NCBI GenBank assembly: GCA_027365735.1
Contig: DAHXLY010000023.1
Span: forward strand, 1 to 35,811
Reading direction: 5' to 3'
Length of the DNA stretch: 35,811 nt
Source of the DNA: Microcaldota archaeon
GTDB lineage: Archaea; Micrarchaeota; Micrarchaeia; Micrarchaeales; Micrarchaeaceae
This document shows, piece by piece, positions 8,383 through 17,290 of the stretch. The translations under genes and the position numbers were made by a program. How positions within the stretch are numbered: the stretch's first letter is position 1; each line of letters starts with the position of its first letter. Under the pieces are notes generated by a model that worked only from the letters and a program-made list of their open reading frames with translations, had not been told where the DNA came from and searched no databases.

Positions 8383-8835
8383 ATGGCCGACAAGAAACCT
8401 TCAGCACCAAGCACGCCCCAGCAGGATGCAGAGGCAAGGGAAGGGACTATGGAGGAGCTGAGGTACATCCAGCAGATGTACAACAACCAGTACATGAGCC
8501 TTGCTAACGAGGTCAACGCAAGGTTGGAGCTGTTGAAGGACTGCGAGACGGCGCAGAAGACGCTTGAGAATGTCAGTGAGATCAAGGACAAGAACACTAT
8601 GCAGCCGATCGGGCACGGGGTGTTCGCGAGCGGCAAGATAACCAATGACAAGACCTTTGTCGTTGCCGTCGGAGCGGGATTCTTCGTAGAGAAGGACATA
8701 AACGGCGCAAAGGCGTTCATTGCAAAAGAGATGGAAGAAGAGCAGCAGCACCTCAACCGTCTGGGCAGGACGAAGAGGGAGCTCGAGGCTGCATTGATGG
8801 AGATTTCGTACAAGATAAACGAGCTCTCCCACTGA
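8383..8835 (+). CDS. pfdA: Prefoldin alpha subunit
   Basis: Coiled-coil ends around a MQPIGHGVFASGKITNDKTFVVAVGAGFFVEKD core; adjacent to LX and FtsY. Confidence 0.9.
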   Translation: MADKKPSAPSTPQQDAEAREGTMEELRYIQQMYNNQYMSLANEVNARLELLKDCETAQKTLENVSEIKDKNTMQPIGHGVFASGKITNDKTFVVAVGAGFFVEKDINGAKAFIAKEMEEEQQHLNRLGRTKRELEAALMEISYKINELSH

Positions 8836-8846
8836 TTGTGGTATGA

Positions 8847-10106
8847 ATGTTCGAGGGTTTAAGGAAGAAGCTTTCCGAGGCCGTAAAGGGATTCATAAAG
8901 CACGAGGAAAAGGCGGTCGCCGAGGAGAAAAAGGAGGAGCAGTGGGAACAGAAGCAGGAGGAAAAGGCCCCGCCAGAACCTGAACCGGCAAAAGAGGAGA
9001 AAAAGGAGGAAAAGAAGGAGGAAAAACCGCCCGAGCCTAAGGCCGAAAAGAAATTAGAGGCAAAGGAGGAGAAAAGGCACGAAGAGCTGAGGCCGGAACC
9101 GAAGAAGGAAGAGAAAAAGGAGGAGAAAAAGCCCGAAGAAAGAAAGCAGGGGCCAAAAAGAGAAGAGCACAAAGAGAAAAGGGAGGAAAAACCGGAGCCG
9201 CTAATAAAATTATCCCTTACAACGAAGATCAAGAGCGTTTTCATCCCCACCGTCAAGCTGAACGAGGTGGAGGTGAGCAACTTCCTTGAGAACATCCGTG
9301 TTTCCATGCTGGAGTCTGATGTGTCGTTCGACACCACCGATGCATTCACCGAAAGCCTTAGGGAGCGACTGACCACAGCAAAGGTAAACGCCCGCAACCT
9401 CCAGCCGGAACTGGTAAAGATGGTAAGGGATTCGCTGTTTGAGATACTTTCAAAGAGCGGTGCGGGGGTAAACATCTACAACCTTGCAAAGGAAAGGGCC
9501 GGAAAAGAGCCGTTGAAGATACTATTCCTCGGTCCGAACGGCACGGGCAAGACCACGACCATGGCAAAGATTGCCCACCGCCTGAAGAAGGAGGGAATCA
9601 CGAGCGTCCTTTCGGCGAGCGACACCTTCAGGGCAGCTGCGATAGAACAGACTGAACATCATGCGAACAAGGTCGGAGTGCCTGTGATCAAAAGCGCTTA
9701 CGGAGCCGATCCTGCAAGCATAGCATTCGACGCAATTGCATACGCAAAGGCTCATAACATAAACGTAGTGTTGATTGATAGCGCCGGAAGGCAGGAGACA
9801 AACAAAAACCTCATCAAAGAGATGGAGAAGATGGTTCGAGTTGCAAAGCCTGACATTATACTTTTTGTTGGAGAGAGCACCGCGGGCAACCGCCTGTCGG
9901 AGCAGATAAAGGAGTTCAACAAGGCGATGAAGATTGATGGGATCGTCCTGACGAAGCTGGATTGCGACGCAAAGGGTGGGAATGCAATATCCATCGCCCA
10001 CACCACAGGCATACCAATACTGTTCATTGGCACGGGAGAGTCATACGATGCATTGATTCCATACACTCCGGAGTTCATAGTCAACGCAATCGTCCCTAAT
10101 AACTGA
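8847..10106 (+). CDS. ftsY: Signal recognition particle receptor FtsY
   Basis: SRP GTPase motifs GPNGTGKTTTMAKIA, DTFRAAAIEQ, DSAGRQETN and TKLDCDAKGG. Long K/E-rich N-terminal region. Confidence 0.95.
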   Translation: MFEGLRKKLSEAVKGFIKHEEKAVAEEKKEEQWEQKQEEKAPPEPEPAKEEKKEEKKEEKPPEPKAEKKLEAKEEKRHEELRPEPKKEEKKEEKKPEERKQGPKREEHKEKREEKPEPLIKLSLTTKIKSVFIPTVKLNEVEVSNFLENIRVSMLESDVSFDTTDAFTESLRERLTTAKVNARNLQPELVKMVRDSLFEILSKSGAGVNIYNLAKERAGKEPLKILFLGPNGTGKTTTMAKIAHRLKKEGITSVLSASDTFRAAAIEQTEHHANKVGVPVIKSAYGADPASIAFDAIAYAKAHNINVVLIDSAGRQETNKNLIKEMEKMVRVAKPDIILFVGESTAGNRLSEQIKEFNKAMKIDGIVLTKLDCDAKGGNAISIAHTTGIPILFIGTGESYDALIPYTPEFIVNAIVPNN

Positions 10107-10143
10107 TTTTTATTCCTTTCCAACCATACATAAACCGACATTT

Positions 10144-11469
10144 ATGGCGCTCAGTGACAAGCTTATCAGGCTAGAGGACCAGATTCTCGAGAGGTTGGTT
10201 GGCAAATTCGTGGAAGTTACCGACATGGAGAAGAGGAAGACCCTTGTCTATCAGACGGCCAGGGGGCTTAGCCCGAACACGACCAACGAAGAGATAGAGC
10301 AGATACTGCAGGATGTATACGACATGGGCCCGATAGCTCCATTCGTACTGGACTCATCAAAGGTCGAGGACATAATGGTCAATAACACAGAAAATGTCTT
10401 CATCTACGAATCCGGCGTGGGTTACAGGAAGCTGCCAGACAAGTTTTCCGACAGGGACGAGCTTGATCGGTTCGTTAACAAACTGAAGTTATGGGCGACC
10501 AATCAGGCAGCGAAGGGCAATATCATGGATGTCCACATGGAATCGGGCAGCAGGGCGAACATAATCACATCCCCGCTTGGGTATGATGTCACAATCCGAA
10601 ATTTCAGGACAAAGCCAATCAGCATGATCGACCTGATAAACCTCAGGACTCTGGATTACAAAATCGCCGCCAGACTCTGGTTGTACACCGATGGCTTCAG
10701 GGTAAGGCCTGCAAACCTGCTAATCGGCGGGGTTCCAGCGGCGGGGAAGACCACACTTCTAAATGCAATGTTTTCATTCTTCAGGCCCGACCAAAGAATA
10801 GTAACGATAGAAGAAACCTACGAACTCAATTCACAATATCACGAAAATACTGTCAGGCTGGAGACCAGCGAGGACCTTACAATGGAGGATCTTGTAAAGA
10901 ACGCCCTCAGGATGAGACCTGATATGCTAATAGTCGGAGAAGTCAGGGGAGCTGAGGCCAACGATATGATATCGGCGATGAATGTCGGAAAGATATCGAT
11001 GGCGACGATCCACGCATCATCGACAAGGGACATAATCAACAGACTCGAGCATGCGCCAATGGACGTGCCGAAGGATATCATCCCTGTGATAGATGCGTTG
11101 ATGATTTCGTCCGTCGTCTTTGAGAACGGAGTGCCACACAGGAAGATTATCCAGATATCGGAAATATCCGGGATAGAAACGCAGGTTCTGCTATCGGATA
11201 TTTACAAGTTCGACTACAAGACTCACCAAGCGGCACCAATCCTGCCGAGCGTCCAGTACCGAGACCTGCTTTCAAGGCTATTGGGAATCACCCCGCCTGA
11301 CCTGCTCGCAGAGGAGGCGGTCAGGGCGAAGGTGCTCGAGCAGCTCAACAAGCTCGGCAAGCGCGATATGGCGAGCATCAGCTCTGCAGTCCAGGAGTAT
11401 TATGCGGATCCAGATGCGCTCCTGAAGAAGATTGGTTTGCCACAGCTGTCTGCAGTGATAAGAGTATGA
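10144..11469 (+). CDS. Type II/IV secretion system ATPase (VirB11/TadA/PilB-like)
   Basis: Walker A GGVPAAGKTTLLNA, Walker B DMLIVGEVRGAEANDM, His box MATIHASSTRDIINRL. Confidence 0.93.
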   Translation: MALSDKLIRLEDQILERLVGKFVEVTDMEKRKTLVYQTARGLSPNTTNEEIEQILQDVYDMGPIAPFVLDSSKVEDIMVNNTENVFIYESGVGYRKLPDKFSDRDELDRFVNKLKLWATNQAAKGNIMDVHMESGSRANIITSPLGYDVTIRNFRTKPISMIDLINLRTLDYKIAARLWLYTDGFRVRPANLLIGGVPAAGKTTLLNAMFSFFRPDQRIVTIEETYELNSQYHENTVRLETSEDLTMEDLVKNALRMRPDMLIVGEVRGAEANDMISAMNVGKISMATIHASSTRDIINRLEHAPMDVPKDIIPVIDALMISSVVFENGVPHRKIIQISEISGIETQVLLSDIYKFDYKTHQAAPILPSVQYRDLLSRLLGITPPDLLAEEAVRAKVLEQLNKLGKRDMASISSAVQEYYADPDALLKKIGLPQLSAVIRV

Positions 11470-11478
11470 AGAGTATGA

Positions 11479-12600
11479 TTAGGGCAGCCAGTTCTTCTCC
11501 TTTATCTTCTCACGGATGTAGTCTCCGACGAAGGTGAGCCTCGGCCCCTGGAGGGTGTCTTGCTCAAGCTTCTGCTTAAGCTTTAGTACCTGCTTCAGCT
11601 CGCCGACCCACTCCTTATGTCGGTTTATCCATGGATAGTCCAGCATTTCTTGCGCCCTCTTCAGGTCCACCTCGTTGGCCTTGAGGGTCATCTTCTTCAG
11701 GAACTCGTATTTCTCAAGATCCGCCATTGTTATCCCTAGGAACTTCGCCTCCGGTGTGGCAATGTCTCCCCCTATATAAGCGAGGTTTATGCTTCCGGTC
11801 TTTATGGTCCAGTAGATGTACCAGCCCCACGCATCCCCGTCGTTGAACACATATACTGGCAGCCCCATATCCGCGAACTTCCTGATTATCCTTCTTGTTC
11901 CCCTTGTGGCCTGGCCCTGCGGTGAAAGGAGTATGCAGTTCTCCTTCTTCCAGAACCCGTCCTCATTAAGCCTCTGCCAGATAGCGTCCTTCTCCACCAC
12001 CAGTACGTACTTCGCTTTGACGTCCACGAACTTTATGTCATTATCCACATCGCTAGGTATCGCCCACCCCGACCTACCCATCTTGCTGGTGTCTATCTCT
12101 ATCCTTTCATTGCCGAAGGTGTCCATCACCTTCATGTTGCCCGCAAGCACGCCCCTTCTCGTGGCGTTGAGGTTGAGGTCCTCCCTCCTCACTCCGAGCG
12201 AGGCTTCAATGTCCTCGATCAGCGGATTGGATTCTGACTGCTCGTTGAATATATTCTCGTCTATGTCTTCTCCCAGCGCGTACTTCAGCTGGTAAAACAA
12301 CCCCCTGATGGACGTGTGAAGGTTTTCCTTTATGAACTTGTGGCACTTTGTTGCTATCGCCACGGTCTGCATGAACCTCTTTGTCTGGGCGATGTTAAGG
12401 AACGCTCTTTCCTCCATGTTCCTTCCGACGGTGAGGAAGCCTTTCTTCTCGTCAAAAATGATGTTGGATCTGGTCCTCGCCACAGTCTTGAACTTCGGCG
12501 GCTTCTGGGCCTTCACGTCACGCGCGATCTCCACGCCAAACTCCTCTATGAGCTTTTCCGGTTTAGAGTCGTTCTTCTCCTTCTTGTCGTCCTTTGCCAT
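11479..12600 (-). CDS. top6A: DNA topoisomerase VI subunit A (Spo11 family)
   Basis: TSIRGLFYQLKYAL (catalytic Tyr context), VVEKDAIWQRL and VYVFNDGDAWGWYIYWTIKTGS toprim-like motifs. Confidence 0.95.
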   Translation of the reverse strand: MAKDDKKEKNDSKPEKLIEEFGVEIARDVKAQKPPKFKTVARTRSNIIFDEKKGFLTVGRNMEERAFLNIAQTKRFMQTVAIATKCHKFIKENLHTSIRGLFYQLKYALGEDIDENIFNEQSESNPLIEDIEASLGVRREDLNLNATRRGVLAGNMKVMDTFGNERIEIDTSKMGRSGWAIPSDVDNDIKFVDVKAKYVLVVEKDAIWQRLNEDGFWKKENCILLSPQGQATRGTRRIIRKFADMGLPVYVFNDGDAWGWYIYWTIKTGSINLAYIGGDIATPEAKFLGITMADLEKYEFLKKMTLKANEVDLKRAQEMLDYPWINRHKEWVGELKQVLKLKQKLEQDTLQGPRLTFVGDYIREKIKEKNWLP

Positions 12601-12620
12601 TCTTTCACTTTCTGGTCGCC

Positions 12621-14663
12621 TTATCCTGCCACGCCGTGTTGGAATTTGTTCAGTTCCTTTATTATTTGTTCCCTTCTTGCGCTCGGTTTGAGGGAATACT
12701 GTATTACCTCAGCAAGGTTCTTCACAGCCACTATCTTGACCTTCTTCATCAGGTCCTTGTTAAGATAAACGTCATCCAGGTTCCGGGACGGGACTATCAC
12801 AGTCTTTATTCCCTCTGCTATCGCCGCCTCTACCTTGCTGGTCGCACCGCCTATCGGCAGAACCTCGCCTCTGACTGTCAGGGAACCGGTCATCGCCACG
12901 GATTGGTCGACAGGTATGCTTTCCATCGCCGATATTATGCTGACCGCCACCGACACGCTTGCACTGTCCCCTTCCACTCCCTCCGGAGTGCCGACGAACT
13001 GCACGTGCATGTCATAATCGGCCACGTCCTTGCCAAGGTGCTTCTTGATTATGGCACTGACATTCTTCACCGCTTCCGATGCGATCTTCCCGAGTCTTCC
13101 TGTAGGAATGAACTTCCCTTCGGCACGGGATCCTGCCGGGGTTACCTCTGCGACTATTGGCAGCACAACTCCCGATGTGAGCGTGCCGGCCATCCCGCCC
13201 ACGACCGCAAGGCCATTTACCTTTCCGATCGCGAATCCTCGCGTGCTGAACAGCTTGTAGTCCTTCTTGTACTCGACAGCTTTCTCTATCACCTGTGCCT
13301 CTATCGGGTTCGCGAGCCTCCTCGCGCCAATCACGTCCTCCTTTGTGACGAGGTGGTGACCCTTTTCTACTGCTATGTCGCCAGCTGCCCTAACGAGACC
13401 GCCAAGGTCCCTAAGTATAAGTGTAAGCTTGCCCTTCCTGCCGCTCCTTCTCCTTGATTCTTCGACTATCTCCTCAATCGCATCCCTGTCAAACGCGGGA
13501 ATCTTCCCGTCCTTCTTTATTTCCTGTGCGACAAAGCGTATGATCTTCTCCCTGTTCATTTCGTTGTCAGATATTTCAGAGTCCATGTAGACCTCGTAGC
13601 CGTATCCTCTTATCCTGGACCTCAGTGCGGGATGCATGTTTTGTATGTCCTGAAGGTTGCCCGCCGCCACAAGGACGAAGTCGCATGGCACGGGTTCCGT
13701 TTTTACCAACGCACCCGACGACATCTCGCTCTGTCCGGTGATTGAGAATTTCTTTTCCTGCATTGCCGTAAGGAGGTCCTGCTGCGCCTTCGGGTCAAGC
13801 CTGGATATCTCGTCAATGAAAAGTACTCCCTTGTTCGCCTTGTGGATCGCCCCGCTTTCAACTCTCAGGTGGGCTGGAGTCCCAAGGCCGCCCGTCTGCA
13901 ACGGATCGTGCCGGCAGTCGCCGAAGAGCGCCCCCGCCTTTGTTCCTGTCGCATCTATGAATGGAGCATGTGTCTGGCCGGTGTTGTCTACTATCAGCTT
14001 AGGTTCCGAAGAGTCCATCAGGCCTGGCATCATCCCCACCCTCCTTGTGAGTCCCGAAGTGAAGAGCGCCACGGATCCGAATACCATTATGCCAAGTATA
14101 AGCGCAGCGATGAGCAGTATCTGGTATCCCGACACGAGACCGCTGAACGATAATGCAATGAGGCCTATCACCAATATCGCGACAAGAGGGGTCACGATCG
14201 ATGTGCCCTTGTTGATTGCCATACGGTTCTTCATTCTTTCCTTCTGGAGCATCATCCTCCCAGCCCCGTCCCCTAGTTTTCCATCCACCGGCGGGTTTGG
14301 GTAGGTCTTCATCGACTTGACCATCGGAGCGTTCTCATCGTTCGGGTTCCTGTATACCAGGATGTCCTCAAGCTCCGTACCTGGAAGGAGTTCCGCCATC
14401 GCTTGAGCCAGCATCGTCTTGCCCGTTCCGGGAGCGCCGATCAGCAGCACATGCCTTCTCTGCTTCGCCGCCTTTCTGATTATGTCAACCGCATTCTTCT
14501 GCCCGACGACCTGCTCGATAAGCGGTCCAGGTATCTGGATGTCGTCGGTCGACTTGAGGCGCTTCATTTGCGCGGTCATGCCATGCAGATGGGCTTCTAT
14601 CTTTTCTGCCGCTGTGGCCCTCGCCTTCGCTGCCTTGGCTGGTTTAGCCCTTCGTTTAGCCAT
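12621..14663 (-). CDS. lonB: Archaeal membrane-bound Lon protease (LonB)
   Basis: AAA+ Walker [16 protein letters not shown], two adjacent TM segments inserted in the AAA+ module, catalytic [16 protein letters not shown] and [10 protein letters not shown]. Confidence 0.95.
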   Translation of the reverse strand: MAKRRAKPAKAAKARATAAEKIEAHLHGMTAQMKRLKSTDDIQIPGPLIEQVVGQKNAVDIIRKAAKQRRHVLLIGAPGTGKTMLAQAMAELLPGTELEDILVYRNPNDENAPMVKSMKTYPNPPVDGKLGDGAGRMMLQKERMKNRMAINKGTSIVTPLVAILVIGLIALSFSGLVSGYQILLIAALILGIMVFGSVALFTSGLTRRVGMMPGLMDSSEPKLIVDNTGQTHAPFIDATGTKAGALFGDCRHDPLQTGGLGTPAHLRVESGAIHKANKGVLFIDEISRLDPKAQQDLLTAMQEKKFSITGQSEMSSGALVKTEPVPCDFVLVAAGNLQDIQNMHPALRSRIRGYGYEVYMDSEISDNEMNREKIIRFVAQEIKKDGKIPAFDRDAIEEIVEESRRRSGRKGKLTLILRDLGGLVRAAGDIAVEKGHHLVTKEDVIGARRLANPIEAQVIEKAVEYKKDYKLFSTRGFAIGKVNGLAVVGGMAGTLTSGVVLPIVAEVTPAGSRAEGKFIPTGRLGKIASEAVKNVSAIIKKHLGKDVADYDMHVQFVGTPEGVEGDSASVSVAVSIISAMESIPVDQSVAMTGSLTVRGEVLPIGGATSKVEAAIAEGIKTVIVPSRNLDDVYLNKDLMKKVKIVAVKNLAEVIQYSLKPSARREQIIKELNKFQHGVAG

Positions 14664-14764
14664 ATGAACCGCGTATAGAATGCGATATAAATCATTATAA
14701 AGGTTATCTGGTCGTTGCGGTTTTTCGGCTAAAGGTATTTAAGGCGTCATGCGCAAATGTCTCC

Positions 14765-15088
14765 ATGCGAACGCCGAAAATGGGTCTACTGCTCAAGATG
14801 CTAGGCGTGATAGTGGCTATAATGATAGTCATTATCGCAGCCTCCCTAATACTAAAGACCAACCTTATCGGAATTTCAGCGATAATCCCGATAGGGCTTA
14901 TAGCCTTCATTATCTGGAAGTTTGGCAAGAAGGGCACCGTAACTCTACTGATCTTCTTTGGCCTGTTTGCTTTACTAGTTGAGGTTATACAATTGTCATT
15001 CTCCATTGCCATTACGGTGGTCGGGGCGCTCCTAATTGCGATCGGCATACTCCTGATGAAAAAATGGGGCTTAAAAAGCCTGAAGTGA
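14765..15088 (+). CDS. Small multi-pass membrane protein of unknown function
   Basis: 107 aa, three or four hydrophobic stretches (MLGVIVAIMIVIIAASLIL, IIPIGLIAFIIWKF, VTLLIFFGLFALLVEVIQL, ITVVGALLIAIGILL) and a positive C-terminus. Upstream AT-rich element GGTATTTAAGG. Confidence 0.65.
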   Translation: MRTPKMGLLLKMLGVIVAIMIVIIAASLILKTNLIGISAIIPIGLIAFIIWKFGKKGTVTLLIFFGLFALLVEVIQLSFSIAITVVGALLIAIGILLMKKWGLKSLK

Positions 15089-15157
15089 CCGATTCCACAG
15101 ATAGCTTTTTATATCTAAATCCACACTAAGTAATCACTTCTTAGTAAGGTGTTTTGA

Positions 15158-15355
15158 ATAAAGAAAAGAGACATAAGGGCATTGCCTGATTCTGCTCTGA
15201 AAACGCGACTGGGCGAACTCCAGCTTGAGCTTGGCATCGAGAGGAGGAAGGTCGCCGCGACCGGGGTGGCGAGCAAGGTCACCAAGGCAAAGAACATAAA
15301 GAAGACCATCGCGAGGATACTTACGATCCTGAACGAGAGGGGTGTCAAACTCTAA
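15158..15355 (+). CDS. rpmC: 50S ribosomal protein L29, apparent AUA start codon
   Basis: Read directly: (I/M)KKRDIRALPDSALKTRLGELQLELGIERRKVAATGVASKVTKAKNIKKTIARILTILNERGVKL*. In-frame TGA immediately upstream (15155-15157); GGTG Shine-Dalgarno at 15148-15151. Stop overlaps the SUI1 start (TAATG). Confidence 0.82.
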   Translation: MKKRDIRALPDSALKTRLGELQLELGIERRKVAATGVASKVTKAKNIKKTIARILTILNERGVKL

Positions 15356-15660
15356 TGGCCGATACTTGCCCGAGATGTGGCCTTCCGCTGGAACTCTGCG
15401 TATGCAAGGTACTGGACCGCGAGACCGAGTCGAAGATCAAGGTCTTCCAGAAGAAGGCGAAGTTCGATAAGTACATGACCGTCATTGAGGGGGTGAGCCA
15501 GGATGAGATCGAGCGCACCGCAAAGGAATTGAAGCGCGCTCTCGCATGCGGCGGTACCGTAAGAGACGGGACAATCGAACTCCAAGGCGAACACAAGGGC
15601 GACGTCAAGAAGGTGCTCGCCAAGCTCGGCTTCAAGGAGTCGAACGTGGACATCGCTTAA
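15355..15660 (+). CDS. sui1: Translation initiation factor aSUI1/eIF1
   Basis: CPRCGLPLELCVCKVLDRE...LKRALACGGTVRDGTIELQGEHKGDVKKVLAKLGF. Confidence 0.95.
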   Translation: MADTCPRCGLPLELCVCKVLDRETESKIKVFQKKAKFDKYMTVIEGVSQDEIERTAKELKRALACGGTVRDGTIELQGEHKGDVKKVLAKLGFKESNVDIA

Positions 15661-15687
15661 ATAACTGCTCGGTCTATTTGTGATTAT

Positions 15688-16668
15688 ATGGCGATTTTGG
15701 GGATTGAGAGTAGCGCCCACACTCTTGGAGTGGGGATTGTCGAGAACGGCAAGGTCCTCTCCAATGAGAAAGTAATGTACGAGATCGGCACGACCGGAAT
15801 AATCCCTGCGAAGGCTGCCGACCAGCACGCCGGAAACATCGGAACTGTTATCCGGGCTGCGCTTTCAAAAGCTAACCTGAAGATGGGTGACATAGAGGGG
15901 GTCGGGTACACGAAGGGACCGGGACTTGGGCCGTGTTTGAGGGTCGGCCAGCTTGCCGCAAGGACCATCTCTCTGGAAAATAAGATACCGATTGTTACTG
16001 TCAATCATGCCGTTGCCCACATCGAGGCAACGCGGCACATCGCAAATGCAAAGGACCCTATTGTCCTTTACGTGAGCGGCGGAAATTCGCAGATACTCGG
16101 GATAATCGATGAGCCATTCAGGCATTACCATGTCTTCGGCGAAACGTTCGATATCGGAGTCGGGAACATGCTCGACGGCTTTGCAAGGGAGGCAAAGCTC
16201 AATCCAGCTTGGGGATCGAGCGTCGCAAAACTCGCTGAGGGTGGAAAATACATCGAGATGCCATACACCGTCAAGGGAATGGACTTCACATTCACCGGAT
16301 TGTTAACCAATGCTGTGAGAATGCTGAAGGCGGGGGTCAATTCCAAGGACATCGCTTTCTCTATACAGGAAACCTCATTTGCGATGCTATGCGAGGCGGC
16401 GGAGCGCGCGCTTCTCCTTGCGAGGAAAAAGGAAATCCTACTCTCCGGCGGCGTAGCGCAGAGCAAGAGGCTCAGCGAAATGATGAAGATGATGGGCAAG
16501 TCACACGGCGCTGATGTGTTTGTTGCTCCGAACGACCTGAATGCCGACAACGGTGCGATGATTGCGATAGTCGCGGAAAAGAAACTCGAGCACGGAATGA
16601 ACGACACGCTTGACAGATGCGACATCGATCAGAAGTTTAGGGCAGACAAGGCGGAAATAAAGTGGTAA
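15688..16668 (+). CDS. kae1: tRNA N6-threonylcarbamoyladenosine synthase subunit Kae1/TsaD
   Basis: LGIESSAHTLGVGIV, YTKGPGLGPCLRVG, NHAVAHIEATR, VLYVSGGNSQI, GETFDIGVGNMLDGFAR. Confidence 0.95.
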   Translation: MAILGIESSAHTLGVGIVENGKVLSNEKVMYEIGTTGIIPAKAADQHAGNIGTVIRAALSKANLKMGDIEGVGYTKGPGLGPCLRVGQLAARTISLENKIPIVTVNHAVAHIEATRHIANAKDPIVLYVSGGNSQILGIIDEPFRHYHVFGETFDIGVGNMLDGFAREAKLNPAWGSSVAKLAEGGKYIEMPYTVKGMDFTFTGLLTNAVRMLKAGVNSKDIAFSIQETSFAMLCEAAERALLLARKKEILLSGGVAQSKRLSEMMKMMGKSHGADVFVAPNDLNADNGAMIAIVAEKKLEHGMNDTLDRCDIDQKFRADKAEIKW

Positions 16669-16669
16669 T

Positions 16670-17290
16670 ATGGAGAAAAAGGTAGCGGAGGGCGCAGAGG
16701 CTGACATCTTCGCCGGAGAAGTCGCCGGAATCCCTGCAATAATAAAGGATAGGATAAAAAAGGACTATCGTGCCGAACAGCTTGACACTGCAATCAGGTC
16801 GCAGCGCACAAAATCAGAGGCGAAGATCACCGCGCACGCCAAAATGGCCGGAGTAAACGTCCCAACCCTCCTATTGGTCAGCGGAAACAGGCTTTATGCG
16901 AGCAGGATAGACGGCGAGACGCTCAACCATCTGATGTTGGCAAAGAAGGAAAGCCAGTTCACAGGTGCGATAGAGGACGCAGCGGGGCAGTTGGCGCTGA
17001 TCCATAGCAAGGACCTAGTGCATGGGGACTACACTCCAGCGAACTTGATGCTCGACAAACAGAACAGGCTGTGGGTGATTGACTTCGGCCTCGGCGAGTT
17101 CACCAATTCGGTCGAGGAAAAGGCGCTGGACGTGCTGTTGATGAAGCGCTCGATAAGTCCTTCACTGTACAAAAAGTTCGAGCACGCATACCTCTATTCA
17201 GACTGGAAGTATACCAAGCATGTGATTGCAAAGCTTGCGGAGATAGAACGCCGCGGAAGATACCAGACCCGCACCCTGATGACCGGATAA
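16670..17290 (+). CDS. bud32: Kae1-associated kinase Bud32
   Basis: EGAEADIF, IKDRIKKDYR, HGDYTPANLMLDKQNRLWVIDFGLGEFT. Directly follows kae1. Confidence 0.94.
   Translation: MEKKVAEGAEADIFAGEVAGIPAIIKDRIKKDYRAEQLDTAIRSQRTKSEAKITAHAKMAGVNVPTLLLVSGNRLYASRIDGETLNHLMLAKKESQFTGAIEDAAGQLALIHSKDLVHGDYTPANLMLDKQNRLWVIDFGLGEFTNSVEEKALDVLLMKRSISPSLYKKFEHAYLYSDWKYTKHVIAKLAEIERRGRYQTRTLMTG

Noticed and set aside
8753-9475. Ser/Phe-rich 240-aa minus-strand ORF
   Set aside because: Antisense of the K/E-rich FtsY N-terminus; such frames arise from GAR/AAR codon composition.
12594-13457. 287-aa plus-strand ORF
   Set aside because: Antisense to lonB, which has full catalytic motifs. The translated sequence has no family features.
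14749-14982. Plus-strand ORF MRKCLHANAENG...
   Set aside because: Overlaps the hydrophobic membrane-protein frame at 14765..15088, which has more coherent TM segments.
15125-15145. Hairpin ACTAAG-9nt-CTTAGT before the L29 Shine-Dalgarno
   Set aside because: The TATA-like box at about 15107-15116 would put the transcription start near 15136, so the left arm would probably not be transcribed.
15149-15160. UGA recoding (GTG TTT TGA ATA) as the L29 start
   Set aside because: Needs recoding with no visible recoding signal; an AUA start with the GGTG spacing is simpler.
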